Source: JAFALK01 sp036500605 (GTDB lineage: Bacteria > Pseudomonadota > Gammaproteobacteria > Burkholderiales > Burkholderiaceae_C). From it: 64,000 nucleotides of DNA. The notes below the pieces were generated by a model. It worked only from the letters and a program-made list of their open reading frames with translations. It ran no database searches and had not been told where the DNA came from. The stretch covers positions 1 to 64,000 of the forward strand of contig DASYBU010000058.1 in the NCBI GenBank assembly GCA_036500605.1, given 5' to 3'. Made by a program: the position numbers and the translations under genes. Numbering within the stretch: the first letter of the stretch is position 1; each line of letters begins with the position of its first letter. Shown one piece after another: positions 17,195-25,255 of this stretch.

Positions 17195-18565
17195 TTACAC
17201 GACACGACCGGGATTGAGGATCCCTTGCGGATCCAGTGCCTGCTTGATGGCCCGCATCATCGACAGCGCCACCGGGCTCTTGCGCGCCGCCAACTCATCG
17301 CGCTTGAGCCGGCCGATGCCATGCTCGGCCGAGATCGAACCGCCGTGCTGGCCGACGAGGTCGTACACCGCTGCATTGACCTTCGGCTCGAAGCTCAGCG
17401 GTGCCTGCACGTTGTAGTGCAGATTGCCGTCGCCGAGATGGCCGAAGTTGATCAGTTGCGCCTCGGGCACGATGCGCTTCACGGCGCTGTCGGCTGCGCC
17501 CACAAAAGCCGGGATGGCCGAGACGGGTAGGGCGATGTCGTGCTTGATGTTGAGCCCTTCCTGGCTCTGCGCCAGCGGGATCGATTCGCGCAGATGCCAG
17601 AAGGCCTGCGATTGCGCCTGGCTCTGCGCCACGGCGGCATCGGCGATAACGCCTGATTCAAGCGCAGTCTGGAGCAAGGATTCAAATTGCGTGCGGGCAT
17701 GCTCGGCGCTCTCGCTGTCCGAGGCTTCGAGCAGCACGGCCCACGGCGCGGCGAAGGGCTGCGTGAGCAGCGGGAAATGCTTGCGCACCAGCGCGAGCGA
17801 ATTGCCGTTCATCACCTCAAAGCCGCTCAAGGCCGGCCCCAGCCTGGCCCGTGCCAGCATCAGCAGCGCGACGGCCTGCGACAAATCGGCGCAGGCCGCC
17901 AGCGCCGTCATTTGTGCCGCGGGCTGCGGATGCAGCTTCAGCGTGGCCGCCGTGATGATCCCCAGCGTGCCTTCGCTGCCGATCATCAGATCGCGCAGGT
18001 CGTAGCCGGTGTTGTCCTTGCGCAAGCCGCTCAGGCCTTGCCAGATTTCGCCTTGCGCGGTCACGACTTCAAGGCCGAGGCACAACTCGCGTGCGTTGCC
18101 ATAACGCAATACTTGCGTGCCGCCGGCATTGGTCGCCAGATTGCCGCCGATCGTGCATGAGCCTTCGGCGGCCAGGCTCAGCGGGAAGAGCAGGTTCTGC
18201 GCCGCGGCAGCGTCTTGCACCGCCTTCAAGATGCAGCCGGCCTCGGCGGTGAGCGTCAGATTCGCAGCATCAATGCCTCGCACGCGGTTCATGCGCGTCA
18301 AGCTCAGCACCAACTGCCGGCCGCTTTCGTCGGGCGTCGATCCGCCCACCAGTCCGGTGTTGCCGCCTTGCGGCACGATGCTGACGCCGGCGGCGGCGCA
18401 AAGCCGCACGACGGCGGCGACTTCCTCGGTGCTGGCAGGCCTTGCCACCGCCAGCGCGCGGCCGACATAACGGCGTCGCCAATCGGATTCATACGCGGAC
18501 AGATCGTGCGTCAGGAGGCCGGCTTCGCCGAGCGTCTCGCGCAGATCCGCCAGCACTTGCTTCAT
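17195..18565 (-). CDS. FAD-linked oxidase, D-2-hydroxyacid dehydrogenase type
   Basis: A 456-residue flavoprotein of the GlcD/D-lactate dehydrogenase (cytochrome)/D-2-hydroxyglutarate dehydrogenase group. It would oxidise a D-2-hydroxyacid and pass electrons to a quinone or carrier. The PCMH-type FAD domain shows PQGGNTGLVGGS near 65-76 and LATNAGG near 143. The C-terminal substrate/metal domain shows NFGHLGDGNLHYNV and SAEHGIGRLKRDEL. The exact substrate is not readable from sequence. Its ATG overlaps the stop of the DUF2069 gene (ATGA), so the two are translationally coupled; it is convergent with the cyanophycinase (6 bp apart). Confidence 0.9.
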   Translation of the reverse strand: MKQVLADLRETLGEAGLLTHDLSAYESDWRRRYVGRALAVARPASTEEVAAVVRLCAAAGVSIVPQGGNTGLVGGSTPDESGRQLVLSLTRMNRVRGIDAANLTLTAEAGCILKAVQDAAAAQNLLFPLSLAAEGSCTIGGNLATNAGGTQVLRYGNARELCLGLEVVTAQGEIWQGLSGLRKDNTGYDLRDLMIGSEGTLGIITAATLKLHPQPAAQMTALAACADLSQAVALLMLARARLGPALSGFEVMNGNSLALVRKHFPLLTQPFAAPWAVLLEASDSESAEHARTQFESLLQTALESGVIADAAVAQSQAQSQAFWHLRESIPLAQSQEGLNIKHDIALPVSAIPAFVGAADSAVKRIVPEAQLINFGHLGDGNLHYNVQAPLSFEPKVNAAVYDLVGQHGGSISAEHGIGRLKRDELAARKSPVALSMMRAIKQALDPQGILNPGRVV

Positions 18566-18957
18566 GCCGCCTTGGCCGCCGCCAGCCGCAGCCGCACATG
18601 CATGGCGCAGGCCACGAAGATCACCACGGACAGCAGCACTTCAATCATCGCGAGCCAGTTGCCCGGCGCCTTCTCGCTGGTGGCGCGCACAGCGCCTTCC
18701 ATGAAGTAGAGCCACACCATCAGGCTGAGCCAGCGGAAGGTGTAGAGCCGATAACGCCACAAGCCCAGCATCGGCGCCAGCAGCGGCAGCGCCTTGATTG
18801 CCAGCGTGCCGGAGCCCGTCGGCGCGAGCCACAGTTCCCACAACAGAGAGAGGACAAACATGGCGCACAAGGCGCCCAATGCGAGGTTGCGCGAGAGCGC
18901 TTCGCGCGCGCTGGCCTGCGAACGAGGCGAGGAAACTGCGGGGGATGCTTCAGACAT
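18562..18957 (-). CDS. DUF2069 family membrane protein
   Basis: A 131-residue predicted inner-membrane protein with four hydrophobic segments (about 26-44, 53-68, 74-90 and 103-122) and the WRYRLYTFRWLSLMVWLYFM stretch I associate with DUF2069. Function is unknown. The start ATG at 18957 is only 18 bp from the divergent YihY start, so its promoter must reach into that gene. Its stop overlaps the start of the FAD-linked oxidase by four bases. Confidence 0.85.
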   Translation of the reverse strand: MSEASPAVSSPRSQASAREALSRNLALGALCAMFVLSLLWELWLAPTGSGTLAIKALPLLAPMLGLWRYRLYTFRWLSLMVWLYFMEGAVRATSEKAPGNWLAMIEVLLSVVIFVACAMHVRLRLAAAKAA

Positions 18958-18958
18958 C

Positions 18959-18974
18959 CTGGCATCATAGCCAG
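18959..18974. promoter_or_regulatory. Short dyad between divergent starts
   Basis: CTGGC at 18959-18963 and GCCAG at 18970-18974 form a perfect 5-bp inverted repeat with a 6-base spacer filling nearly all the 18-bp gap between the divergent DUF2069 and YihY starts. It could be an operator or lie in both leader transcripts; at this size chance is also possible. Confidence 0.3.
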
Positions 18975-18975
18975 C

Positions 18976-20166
18976 ATGACTTTGACGATTCTCGAGTTCT
19001 CCCGAACGCTGCGCCACGTGATCCTGAACCTGCGCGAGCGTTTCCGGGAAGGGCGCCTGGGCCAGACGGCCGGCAGCCTGACCTTCACCACGCTGATTTC
19101 GCTGGTGCCCTTGCTGACCGTGATGCTGGCCTTGTTCACGGCATTTCCGATGTTCTCTTCGTTCCAGTCCGCGCTGGAGCAGTACTTCCTCAAGAGCCTC
19201 ATTCCCGACAACATCTCGCGGCCGGTGCTGGCCGCGCTGACGCAGTTCGCCGCCAAGTCGAGCCGGCTCGGCACGGTCGGCCTGATCGCACTGGGCATCT
19301 CGGCGCTGATGATGATGTTCACGATCGACCGCACGCTCAACACGATCTGGCGCGTGCAAAAACCGCGTCCGATTGCTCAGCGCGTGCTTGTGTATTGGGC
19401 GGCGGTGACGCTCGGGCCGCTCGTGCTCGGCGGCAGCCTCGCGCTCACGAGCTTCGCGATTTCGGCGGGCAAGGGCTTGGTCCACGATATGCCGGGCGGC
19501 CTGTCCGCGCTGCTCTCCCTGCTGGAGATCGTGCTGCTTGCCGGTGGCGTGGCCGGCTTGTTCCACTACGTGCCTAACACCCATGTCCGCTGGCGCCACG
19601 CGATGTTCGGCGGCGTCTTCGTTGCCGTTGCCTTCACGGCGGCCAAGAGCGGCCTGGCCTGGTATGTCAAAAGCGTGCCGACCTACTCGACGCTGTACGG
19701 CGCATTTGCCACGGTGCCGATCTTCCTGATTTGGCTGTACCTCGGTTGGATCATCATGCTGGTCGGCGCCGTGCTGGCGGCCAGCGCGCCCAGCATCTTC
19801 CAAGGCTTGCGTCCTGCACTGAACACACCGGGCAGTGATCTGGCGCTCGCGCTCGACGTGTTGCGCACGATGAGTCGGGCGCGGCAGGGCGGTGTCGCCG
19901 GCATCAGCAAGCTCGATCTCGCGCGCCAGTTGCGCGTCGACCCTCTGCAACTGGAGCCGGTGCTCGATCAGTTGTTGAGCATCGACTGGCTCGGGCGTCT
20001 CGATGAAGCCGGAGCCCAGCGTCTGGCGCTGCTGTGTGAACCGGCGCAGACGCCGGCAGCGCCCATGCTCAAGCTCCTGCTGGCCGATGAGCGCCGCGCC
20101 TTGCTGCCGCTGTGGGATCGCAGCGGCTGGCGCGAGGCCAAGCTCAGCGAGTTGCTCGTTCCTTAA
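18976..20166 (+). CDS. YihY/BrkB family inner-membrane protein
   Basis: A 396-residue membrane protein of the YihY (formerly called RNase BN) family. The N-terminal motif GQTAGSLTFTTLISLVPLLT and the core PNTHVRWRHAMFGGVFVAVA are characteristic; about six membrane helices occupy residues 30-280. The last 120 residues are soluble (DLARQLRVDPLQLEPVLDQL) and look like a winged-helix-type domain. The transport or lipid-related role proposed for the family is not settled. The start is the ATG at 18976; upstream in-frame sequence belongs to the divergent gene. Confidence 0.92.
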   Translation: MTLTILEFSRTLRHVILNLRERFREGRLGQTAGSLTFTTLISLVPLLTVMLALFTAFPMFSSFQSALEQYFLKSLIPDNISRPVLAALTQFAAKSSRLGTVGLIALGISALMMMFTIDRTLNTIWRVQKPRPIAQRVLVYWAAVTLGPLVLGGSLALTSFAISAGKGLVHDMPGGLSALLSLLEIVLLAGGVAGLFHYVPNTHVRWRHAMFGGVFVAVAFTAAKSGLAWYVKSVPTYSTLYGAFATVPIFLIWLYLGWIIMLVGAVLAASAPSIFQGLRPALNTPGSDLALALDVLRTMSRARQGGVAGISKLDLARQLRVDPLQLEPVLDQLLSIDWLGRLDEAGAQRLALLCEPAQTPAAPMLKLLLADERRALLPLWDRSGWREAKLSELLVP

Positions 20167-20169
20167 TCC

Positions 20170-20748
20170 TCAAGGATGCAACACCACCAGCAAGCCCACC
20201 GCGACTTGCTGGCTGCGGTTGCGGATGGCATGCGGGCCATCGACCGCATAACGCGCTGTTTCACCGGCTTTGAGCGCCTGTGCCTTGCCGGCGGCGCTGA
20301 CCTCGAGCTCACCAGACAGCACGCTCAGGTGCTCGCGCGAGCCCGGTTCGTGAGCCGCTGACTCCAGCGCACCGCCGGGTTCCACGCGCAGCTCGTACCA
20401 CTCGAACTGGCCGGCCAGATCGATCGGGCCGAGGATGCGCAACTGGCACAGGCCGTCGGGGCTGAAGAGAGCCGGGGTGGCGTGCGCCTGCACGGTTTCG
20501 ATCGCGGGTGCGGCGGCCTTCTCGCCGCCCAGCAGTTCGCTCAATTCGACCCGCAGCGCATTGGCCAGACGCCAGACCACGGCCACGGTCGGATTGGCCT
20601 GGTTGCGCTCGATCTGCGAGAGCATCGATTTGGAGACCCCGGCGCGGCGCGACAGCTCGTCCAGCGACAAGCCCTGCGCCTGGCGCAGCGACTGCAAGGT
20701 GGCGCCAACCTTCGGCGGCTCCAATGACTCAGTGTTCATAACGGACAT
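20170..20748 (-). CDS. XRE-family regulator with C-terminal cupin
   Basis: A 192-residue transcription factor with an N-terminal XRE helix-turn-helix (about 14-70; LSLDELSRRAGVSKSMLSQI) and a C-terminal cupin (about 105-190; HEPGSREHLSVLSGELEVSA) that probably binds a small effector. It is divergent from kbl-tdh across a 94-bp gap holding a 16-bp palindrome, so it most likely regulates threonine catabolism and itself. The start is uncertain: ATG at 20748 or ATG at 20739, neither with a strong ribosome-binding site; a longer open frame crosses the palindrome and is unlikely. Confidence 0.88.
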   Translation of the reverse strand: MSVMNTESLEPPKVGATLQSLRQAQGLSLDELSRRAGVSKSMLSQIERNQANPTVAVVWRLANALRVELSELLGGEKAAAPAIETVQAHATPALFSPDGLCQLRILGPIDLAGQFEWYELRVEPGGALESAAHEPGSREHLSVLSGELEVSAAGKAQALKAGETARYAVDGPHAIRNRSQQVAVGLLVVLHP

Positions 20749-20787
20749 GCTTGACGGGGTCTCTGAAATCCTTAATACTGCACATCT

Positions 20788-20803
20788 GTTCGATATATCG
20801 AAC
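20788..20803. promoter_or_regulatory. Perfect 16-bp palindrome, probable operator
   Basis: GTTCGATATATCGAAC is a perfect palindrome between the XRE-cupin gene and kbl, centred about 47 bp before the kbl start. It is AT-rich in a GC-rich genome and placed to overlap one or both promoters. The natural candidate ligand is the adjacent XRE-cupin protein. Confidence 0.65.
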
Positions 20804-20842
20804 TTCGTTCTGTTTGATGGATTGTGCACCAGGAGCGCTGTT

Positions 20843-22042
20843 ATGACCACCACCGCCTTTTACGAGCATCTGAACCAGGAACTGGCGGGCATCCGCGAGG
20901 CGGGTCTCTACAAGAGCGAACGCATCATCACGGGCGCTCAAGGCCCGGTGGTCAAGACGGCCGATGGCCGCGAGGTGATCAATCTCTGCGCCAACAACTA
21001 TCTGGGCCTGTCCTCACATCCTGAAGTCATTGAAGCCGCCCATGAAGCGCTGCGCACGCATGGTTACGGCCTGTCTTCCGTGCGCTTCATCTGCGGCACG
21101 CAAGACATCCACAAGATCCTGGAGCAGCGTCTTGCAAAGTTCCTCGGCACCGAAGACACGATCCTCTACGCGGCGGCGTTCGATGCCAATGGCGGCCTGT
21201 TCGAGCCGCTGCTCGGCGAGCAGGACGCGATCATCAGTGACGAGCTCAACCACGCTTCGATCATCGACGGCATCCGCCTGTGCAAGGCCAAGCGTTACCG
21301 CTACAAGCACAACGACATGGCCGATCTGGAGCGCTGCCTGACGGAGGCCAAGGCCGCCGGCGCGCGCTTCACGATGGTGTTCACCGACGGCGTGTTCTCG
21401 ATGGACGGCACGATCGCGCAGCTCGACGTGATGCGTGAGCTGACGAACAAGTACGGCGCCTTGCTCGCCATCGACGAATGCCACGCCAGCGGCTTCCTCG
21501 GCAAGACGGGCCGCGGCACGCATGAGCACCGCAACATCTACGGCAAGGTCGACATCATCACCGGCACGCTGGGCAAGGCCCTGGGCGGCGCCTCGGGCGG
21601 CTTCACCACGGGCCGCAAGGAAGTGATCGAGCTGCTGCGCCAGCGCTCGCGGCCCTATCTGTTCTCGAACACCGTGGCGCCCAGCATTGTTGGCGCTTCG
21701 ATCAAGGTGCTCGACCTGCTCGAAGCCTCGACCGCCTTGCGCGACAAGCTCGAACAGAACACCGCTTACTTCCGCGCTGCCATCCAGGCGGCCGGTTTCG
21801 AGATCAAGCCCGGCACGCACCCGATCGTGCCGATCATGGTCTATGACGCGGTGATCGCACAGAAGCTCTCGGCCCGTCTGCTGGAACTCGGCGTCTACGC
21901 GGTCGGCTTCTTCTTCCCGGTCGTGCCCAAGGGCCAGGCGCGTATCCGCACGCAGATGTCGGCGGCGCATTCACGCGAGCATCTCGAAAAGGCCGTGGCG
22001 GCCTTCACCCAAGCCGGCCAAGAGCTGGGTCTGATCAAGTAA
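20843..22042 (+). CDS. kbl: 2-amino-3-ketobutyrate coenzyme A ligase
   Basis: KBL is a PLP enzyme that converts 2-amino-3-ketobutyrate plus CoA to glycine and acetyl-CoA, the second step of threonine breakdown. The protein has 399 residues, as expected. The PLP lysine is K245 in TGTLGKALGGASGG; the CoA-related and substrate motifs CANNYLGLSSHP and HGYGLSSVRFICGTQD are present, as is VFTDGVFSMDG. The ATG at 20843 follows an AGGAG site; the frame runs further upstream only through the regulator gene. tdh follows after 6 bases. Confidence 0.97.
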   Translation: MTTTAFYEHLNQELAGIREAGLYKSERIITGAQGPVVKTADGREVINLCANNYLGLSSHPEVIEAAHEALRTHGYGLSSVRFICGTQDIHKILEQRLAKFLGTEDTILYAAAFDANGGLFEPLLGEQDAIISDELNHASIIDGIRLCKAKRYRYKHNDMADLERCLTEAKAAGARFTMVFTDGVFSMDGTIAQLDVMRELTNKYGALLAIDECHASGFLGKTGRGTHEHRNIYGKVDIITGTLGKALGGASGGFTTGRKEVIELLRQRSRPYLFSNTVAPSIVGASIKVLDLLEASTALRDKLEQNTAYFRAAIQAAGFEIKPGTHPIVPIMVYDAVIAQKLSARLLELGVYAVGFFFPVVPKGQARIRTQMSAAHSREHLEKAVAAFTQAGQELGLIK

Positions 22043-22048
22043 TTAGTT

Positions 22049-22993
22049 ATGACAACGAAGATCCTCATCATCGGCGCCAACGGCCAGATTGGCACCGAAC
22101 TGGCCGCCACGCTCGCGGCCAAGCATGGCAATGCCAACGTGATCACCAGCGACGTGGCGCCCGAAGGCCGCCTGCCGCAACTCACGCATGAAATGCTGGA
22201 CGTGACCGATGCTGCGGCGCTTGCCGCTGTGCAGCAACGCCATGGCATCACGCAGATCTACCATCTGGCGGCGGCGCTCTCGGCCAACGGCGAGAAGCAC
22301 CCGATGTGGGCCTGGGACCTGAACATGAAGGGCCTGCTCAACGTGCTGGAGCTGGCGCGCGTGCAAAAGCTCGAACGCATCTTCTGGCCCAGCTCGATCG
22401 CCGCCTTCGGCCCGAACACCCCGTCGCTCGACACGCCGCAGACCACGGTGATGGACCCGACCACGGTCTATGGCATCTCCAAGCTGGCCGGCGAGCGCTG
22501 GTGCGCGTGGTATCACGCCAAGCATGGCGTCGATGTGCGCAGCCTGCGCTATCCGGGCCTCATCAGCTGGAAGACGCCGCCCGGCGGTGGCACGACCGAT
22601 TACGCCGTGGAGATCTTCCATGAGGCGATCAAGCAAGGCCGCTACACCTGCTTCCTCGAAGCCGGTCAGGCGCTGCCGATGATGTACATGCCCGACGCAC
22701 TGCGCGCCACCATCGAGCTGATGGAAGCGCCGGCCGAAAGCGTCAAGCAACGCGGCGCCTACAACCTCGCCGGCATCAGCTTCACGCCGGCCGAGATTGC
22801 CGCGGCAATCGCCAGACGCGTGCCCGGTTTCACGATGGATTGCGTGCCGGATTTCCGCCAGGCCATCGCCGCGAGCTGGCCGCAGCGCATCGATGACAGC
22901 GCCGCTCAAACCGACTGGGGTTGGCGCCTGCGCTATGACCTCGACGCGATGGTGGATGAGATGCTGCGGGAATTGCGCACGGTGATGGGCTGA
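22049..22993 (+). CDS. tdh: L-threonine 3-dehydrogenase, SDR/epimerase type
   Basis: This enzyme oxidises L-threonine to 2-amino-3-ketobutyrate with NAD+, feeding KBL. It is not the zinc MDR type of E. coli but the extended-SDR (UDP-galactose-epimerase-like) type known from Cupriavidus and Flavobacterium. Visible are GANGQIG at 9-15, the strand-2 aspartate D35 (NAD-type), SSIAAFG at 115-121 and the catalytic Y141 and K145 (YGISK), plus YPGLISW. It has 314 residues. It is named here from family resemblance and pairing with kbl, which is strong context. Confidence 0.93.
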   Translation: MTTKILIIGANGQIGTELAATLAAKHGNANVITSDVAPEGRLPQLTHEMLDVTDAAALAAVQQRHGITQIYHLAAALSANGEKHPMWAWDLNMKGLLNVLELARVQKLERIFWPSSIAAFGPNTPSLDTPQTTVMDPTTVYGISKLAGERWCAWYHAKHGVDVRSLRYPGLISWKTPPGGGTTDYAVEIFHEAIKQGRYTCFLEAGQALPMMYMPDALRATIELMEAPAESVKQRGAYNLAGISFTPAEIAAAIARRVPGFTMDCVPDFRQAIAASWPQRIDDSAAQTDWGWRLRYDLDAMVDEMLRELRTVMG

Positions 22994-23055
22994 ATCCTGC
23001 CTTAAATCGACTCGAACGCGTACCGCGCCGGTCGCAATCCGGCTAGGCTTTGCAC

Positions 23056-23847
23056 ATGCGCCTCAAGCTCGCACTCCTGGCCCTGATCTGCAGTTGCGGA
23101 TCTTCAGCGCGTGCGGACGACGAATTCAAGTACGCGATAGGTTTGCAGCTGAGCAATCAGCCCGAATATCCAGGTTCCTCCGTTCGCAAGAGCAAGGTCT
23201 CGCCGGTCTGGGCCTTGCATTGGGGCCGCCTGCGGCTCTCCACCGGCGGCGGCAATATGTTGATGGGTTTTGGCAGCACGGTCTACGGGCCGGGCGCCAG
23301 CGCCGATCTGCTCAAGAGCGATCGGCTGCGCGTCGGCGTTTCGCTGCGCTTTGACGGCGGCCGCAGCAGCGACGACGCCAAGTCCACGCAAGGCCTGCCC
23401 GATGTCCGCCGCACGCTGCGCGGCCGCTTGTTCGCCGGCTACAAGATCACCGGAGACGTGCAGCTCGATGGCTCGCTCTCGCAAGACCTGCTGGGCCGTG
23501 GCGGCGGCTTGATCGCCAGCGGCGGCGTGAGCTGGCGCTTCATCCACTGCCCGACCAATGAATGGTCGGCCTTCACCGGCGTGAGCGCCGGCAATGGCAC
23601 GCAAATGCGCAGTTACTTCGGCGTCAGGCCCGAAGACGTGCAGACCAGCGGCCTGCCCGCATACCAGCCCGGCGCCGGACTCAAAGACATGTACGCCGGC
23701 GTGAGCTACACCCAGCTGCTCAACAAGCACTGGATCTTCTACGCCACCGGCGGCGGCTCGCGCCTGCTGGGGCCTGCGGCAGACAGCCCGCTCACCGTGC
23801 GGCCGTCAGCCGTGCAATTCGCAGTGAGCATCGCTTACCGGCGTTGA
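23056..23847 (+). CDS. MipA/OmpV family outer-membrane protein
   Basis: A 263-residue protein with a signal peptide (about 1-21, ending SSARA) and alternating beta-strand pattern. The opening after cleavage (YAIGLQLSNQPEYPGSS) and the end in VSIAYRR match the MipA/OmpV family, thought to be outer-membrane barrels, some interacting with the lytic transglycosylase MltA. The start is the ATG at 23056; a TTG two codons upstream is less likely. It stands alone, followed by a structured non-coding element. Confidence 0.82.
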   Translation: MRLKLALLALICSCGSSARADDEFKYAIGLQLSNQPEYPGSSVRKSKVSPVWALHWGRLRLSTGGGNMLMGFGSTVYGPGASADLLKSDRLRVGVSLRFDGGRSSDDAKSTQGLPDVRRTLRGRLFAGYKITGDVQLDGSLSQDLLGRGGGLIASGGVSWRFIHCPTNEWSAFTGVSAGNGTQMRSYFGVRPEDVQTSGLPAYQPGAGLKDMYAGVSYTQLLNKHWIFYATGGGSRLLGPAADSPLTVRPSAVQFAVSIAYRR

Positions 23848-23877
23848 GCATCCGGGCCGAAAACCAATGCCGGAATA

Positions 23878-24077
23878 AGCCGGAGTGTTCCTGCCCCTGA
23901 CCGCCGACATGAGCGGGTTAGAGGTGGTTGGGGGCAGGGACGCTCCGGCTGGTAGCCACGGTCGTTGCGTGCGGAGATTCCACGTGCCAACGCTCAGACT
24001 TGGCCGCCAGCACGTCCCGGCCCTCGTCCACCTCCGAACCCGCTTATGTCGGCGGCCGAGGGCCGGAACATGCTGGC
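23878..24077. repeat. Pair of inverted stem-loops with conserved loop and covarying stems
   Basis: This fills most of the 261-bp gap between convergent genes. Unit A: arms 23878-23897 and 23931-23950 form 20 pairs, 18 Watson-Crick and 2 G-U on the plus strand, around a 33-base loop. Unit B, in reverse orientation: arms 24006-24026 and 24057-24077 form 21 pairs, two of them G-U on the minus strand, around a 30-base loop. The stems differ in sequence, but the loops share CCGCCGACATRAGCGGGTT followed by GAGGTGG, about 25 of 27 positions. The loops are therefore complementary to each other. No family is recognised; it resembles REPIN-like paired palindromes. Confidence 0.8.
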
Positions 24078-24108
24078 TGATGCACTGTGGCGTGCTTGCA
24101 GTCAGAAC

Positions 24109-24429
24109 TCAAAACCTGATCTTCCCGACCAGGATGTCCTTCCACATCACCCAGTCGCCCATGAGGCTGTAGAGCGGGCGCTTGAAGGAGGCGGGCTTGT
24201 TCTTCTCGAAGCCGAAATGGCCGATCCACGCAAAGCCGTAGCCACTCAGCAGGCCGAGAAGGATGAAGGCAGGGTTGCCGGTCACGACAGCCGTCAACAG
24301 CCATCCCAGGCTCAGCGAGGTGCCGACGAAGTGCAGGCGGCGGCAGGTGAGGTTCGAGTGCTCGCCGAGGTAAAACGGGTAGAACTCGGCGAAGCTGTGC
24401 ATGTCCTTGACGGAGGTGGTTTCGCTCAT
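24109..24429 (-). CDS. DUF962 / Mpo1-like family protein
   Basis: A 106-residue membrane protein of the DUF962 (YGL010w/Mpo1-like) family. The opening FAEFYPFYLGEHSN, the RRLHFVGTSLSL stretch, and GFAWIGHFGFEKNKPASF with conserved histidines fit the family, some of whose eukaryotic members are iron-dependent 2-hydroxy fatty acid dioxygenases. Whether this protein has that activity is unknown. It starts one base after the stop of the alpha/beta hydrolase gene, so the two form an operon. Confidence 0.88.
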   Translation of the reverse strand: MSETTSVKDMHSFAEFYPFYLGEHSNLTCRRLHFVGTSLSLGWLLTAVVTGNPAFILLGLLSGYGFAWIGHFGFEKNKPASFKRPLYSLMGDWVMWKDILVGKIRF

Positions 24430-24430
24430 C

Positions 24431-25138
24431 TCACGACTCCAGAAATCGAATCATCAGATTGGACATCTCTTCGGGCGCTTCCGCCATCAGTGCATGTCCG
24501 GCGTTCAGCTTGTGGACGGGGGCCTTCAGCGTTTCGGCGAGGTTCATGGCGCGCTTGATGGGCGTCATCTTGTCGTGTTCGCCGAGGATCAACTGGACAG
24601 GGCAGGTGACCTTCGCCGCCGCTTCAAGGCCGTTCGTGTACCGATCGCACACGCGCAGATCAAGTTCGAGCAGGTTCATGGCAGGCTGCGCAGCCATAAC
24701 GCTCTGCATCAGCGCCAGCAGCTGACCTTCCGGGTCGGGCTGCGAGCGGGAATAGGTATCCACCATGGCCATCGCCTGCTCGGGCTGGTCGCGCGCTGCG
24801 GTCAGCATGCCTTCGGAGACGCGCATCGGACAGGCCGTCCCCACCAGCGTGAGGCTGTGCGCGCGCTCGGGCCGGCGTGCTGCGGCTTCCAGCGCGATCA
24901 GCGAACCCATGCTGTGGCCGACGAGGGCGGCTTGCTGCACGCCGCGTCGGTCGAGCTCGGTCCAGAGCCAGTCGGCCAATGCCTCGATGCTGTCGAGCGG
25001 CGGGCCTGCACCTTCGGCGTGCCCCGGCAAATCCAGCGCCAGACAGGTGTACGTCGTCAGTCGGCTGACCAGCGGCGCCCAGACGCGGTGATCGTTGAGC
25101 GCGCCGTGTAAAAACACGACGGTGGTGGCTGCTGACAT
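24431..25138 (-). CDS. Alpha/beta-fold hydrolase
   Basis: A 235-residue single-domain hydrolase. The oxyanion region is FLHGALNDHRVW at 9-20, the nucleophile elbow GHSMGS with S76, the acid probably D189 (LILGEHDKMTP) and the base H215 (AGHALMAEAP), giving a complete triad. Substrate cannot be told; it is related to small esterases or 3-oxoadipate enol-lactonase-like enzymes. The start is the ATG at 25138 with a GGAG site; the longer open frame reads through the 9-mer repeat and is rejected. Operon with the DUF962 gene. Confidence 0.9.
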   Translation of the reverse strand: MSAATTVVFLHGALNDHRVWAPLVSRLTTYTCLALDLPGHAEGAGPPLDSIEALADWLWTELDRRGVQQAALVGHSMGSLIALEAAARRPERAHSLTLVGTACPMRVSEGMLTAARDQPEQAMAMVDTYSRSQPDPEGQLLALMQSVMAAQPAMNLLELDLRVCDRYTNGLEAAAKVTCPVQLILGEHDKMTPIKRAMNLAETLKAPVHKLNAGHALMAEAPEEMSNLMIRFLES

Positions 25139-25194
25139 GGTGTCTCCGAGGTGATTTTGGAAGGCATTGTGTGCTATGTTGTTGGGAACGTTTT

Positions 25195-25248
25195 CAGCCT
25201 TCGCGGCCTTCGCAGCCTTCGCAGCCTTCGCAGCCTTCCCTAGAGGAG
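25195..25248 (+). repeat. Six tandem copies of a 9-mer
   Basis: Six head-to-tail copies of CAGCCTTCG (the second has CGG for CAG, the last ends CC) occupy 25195-25248. The array ends directly before the AGAGGAG ribosome-binding site of the CBS-domain gene and lies in the 117-bp divergent gap. Copy-number change by slippage could alter leader length or promoter spacing. Confidence 0.9.
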
Positions 25249-25255
25249 ACACATC

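Noticed and set aside
23878..24077. Integron attC site or CRISPR-like unit
   Set aside because: attC sites conserve their outer ends (RYYYAAC/GTTRRRY), which are missing; there are only two units and they are inverted, so it is not a CRISPR array.
23885..24172. 95-codon plus-strand frame in the gap before the DUF962 gene
   Set aside because: It lies across the paired stem-loop element and then antisense to DUF962; no ribosome-binding site or domain.
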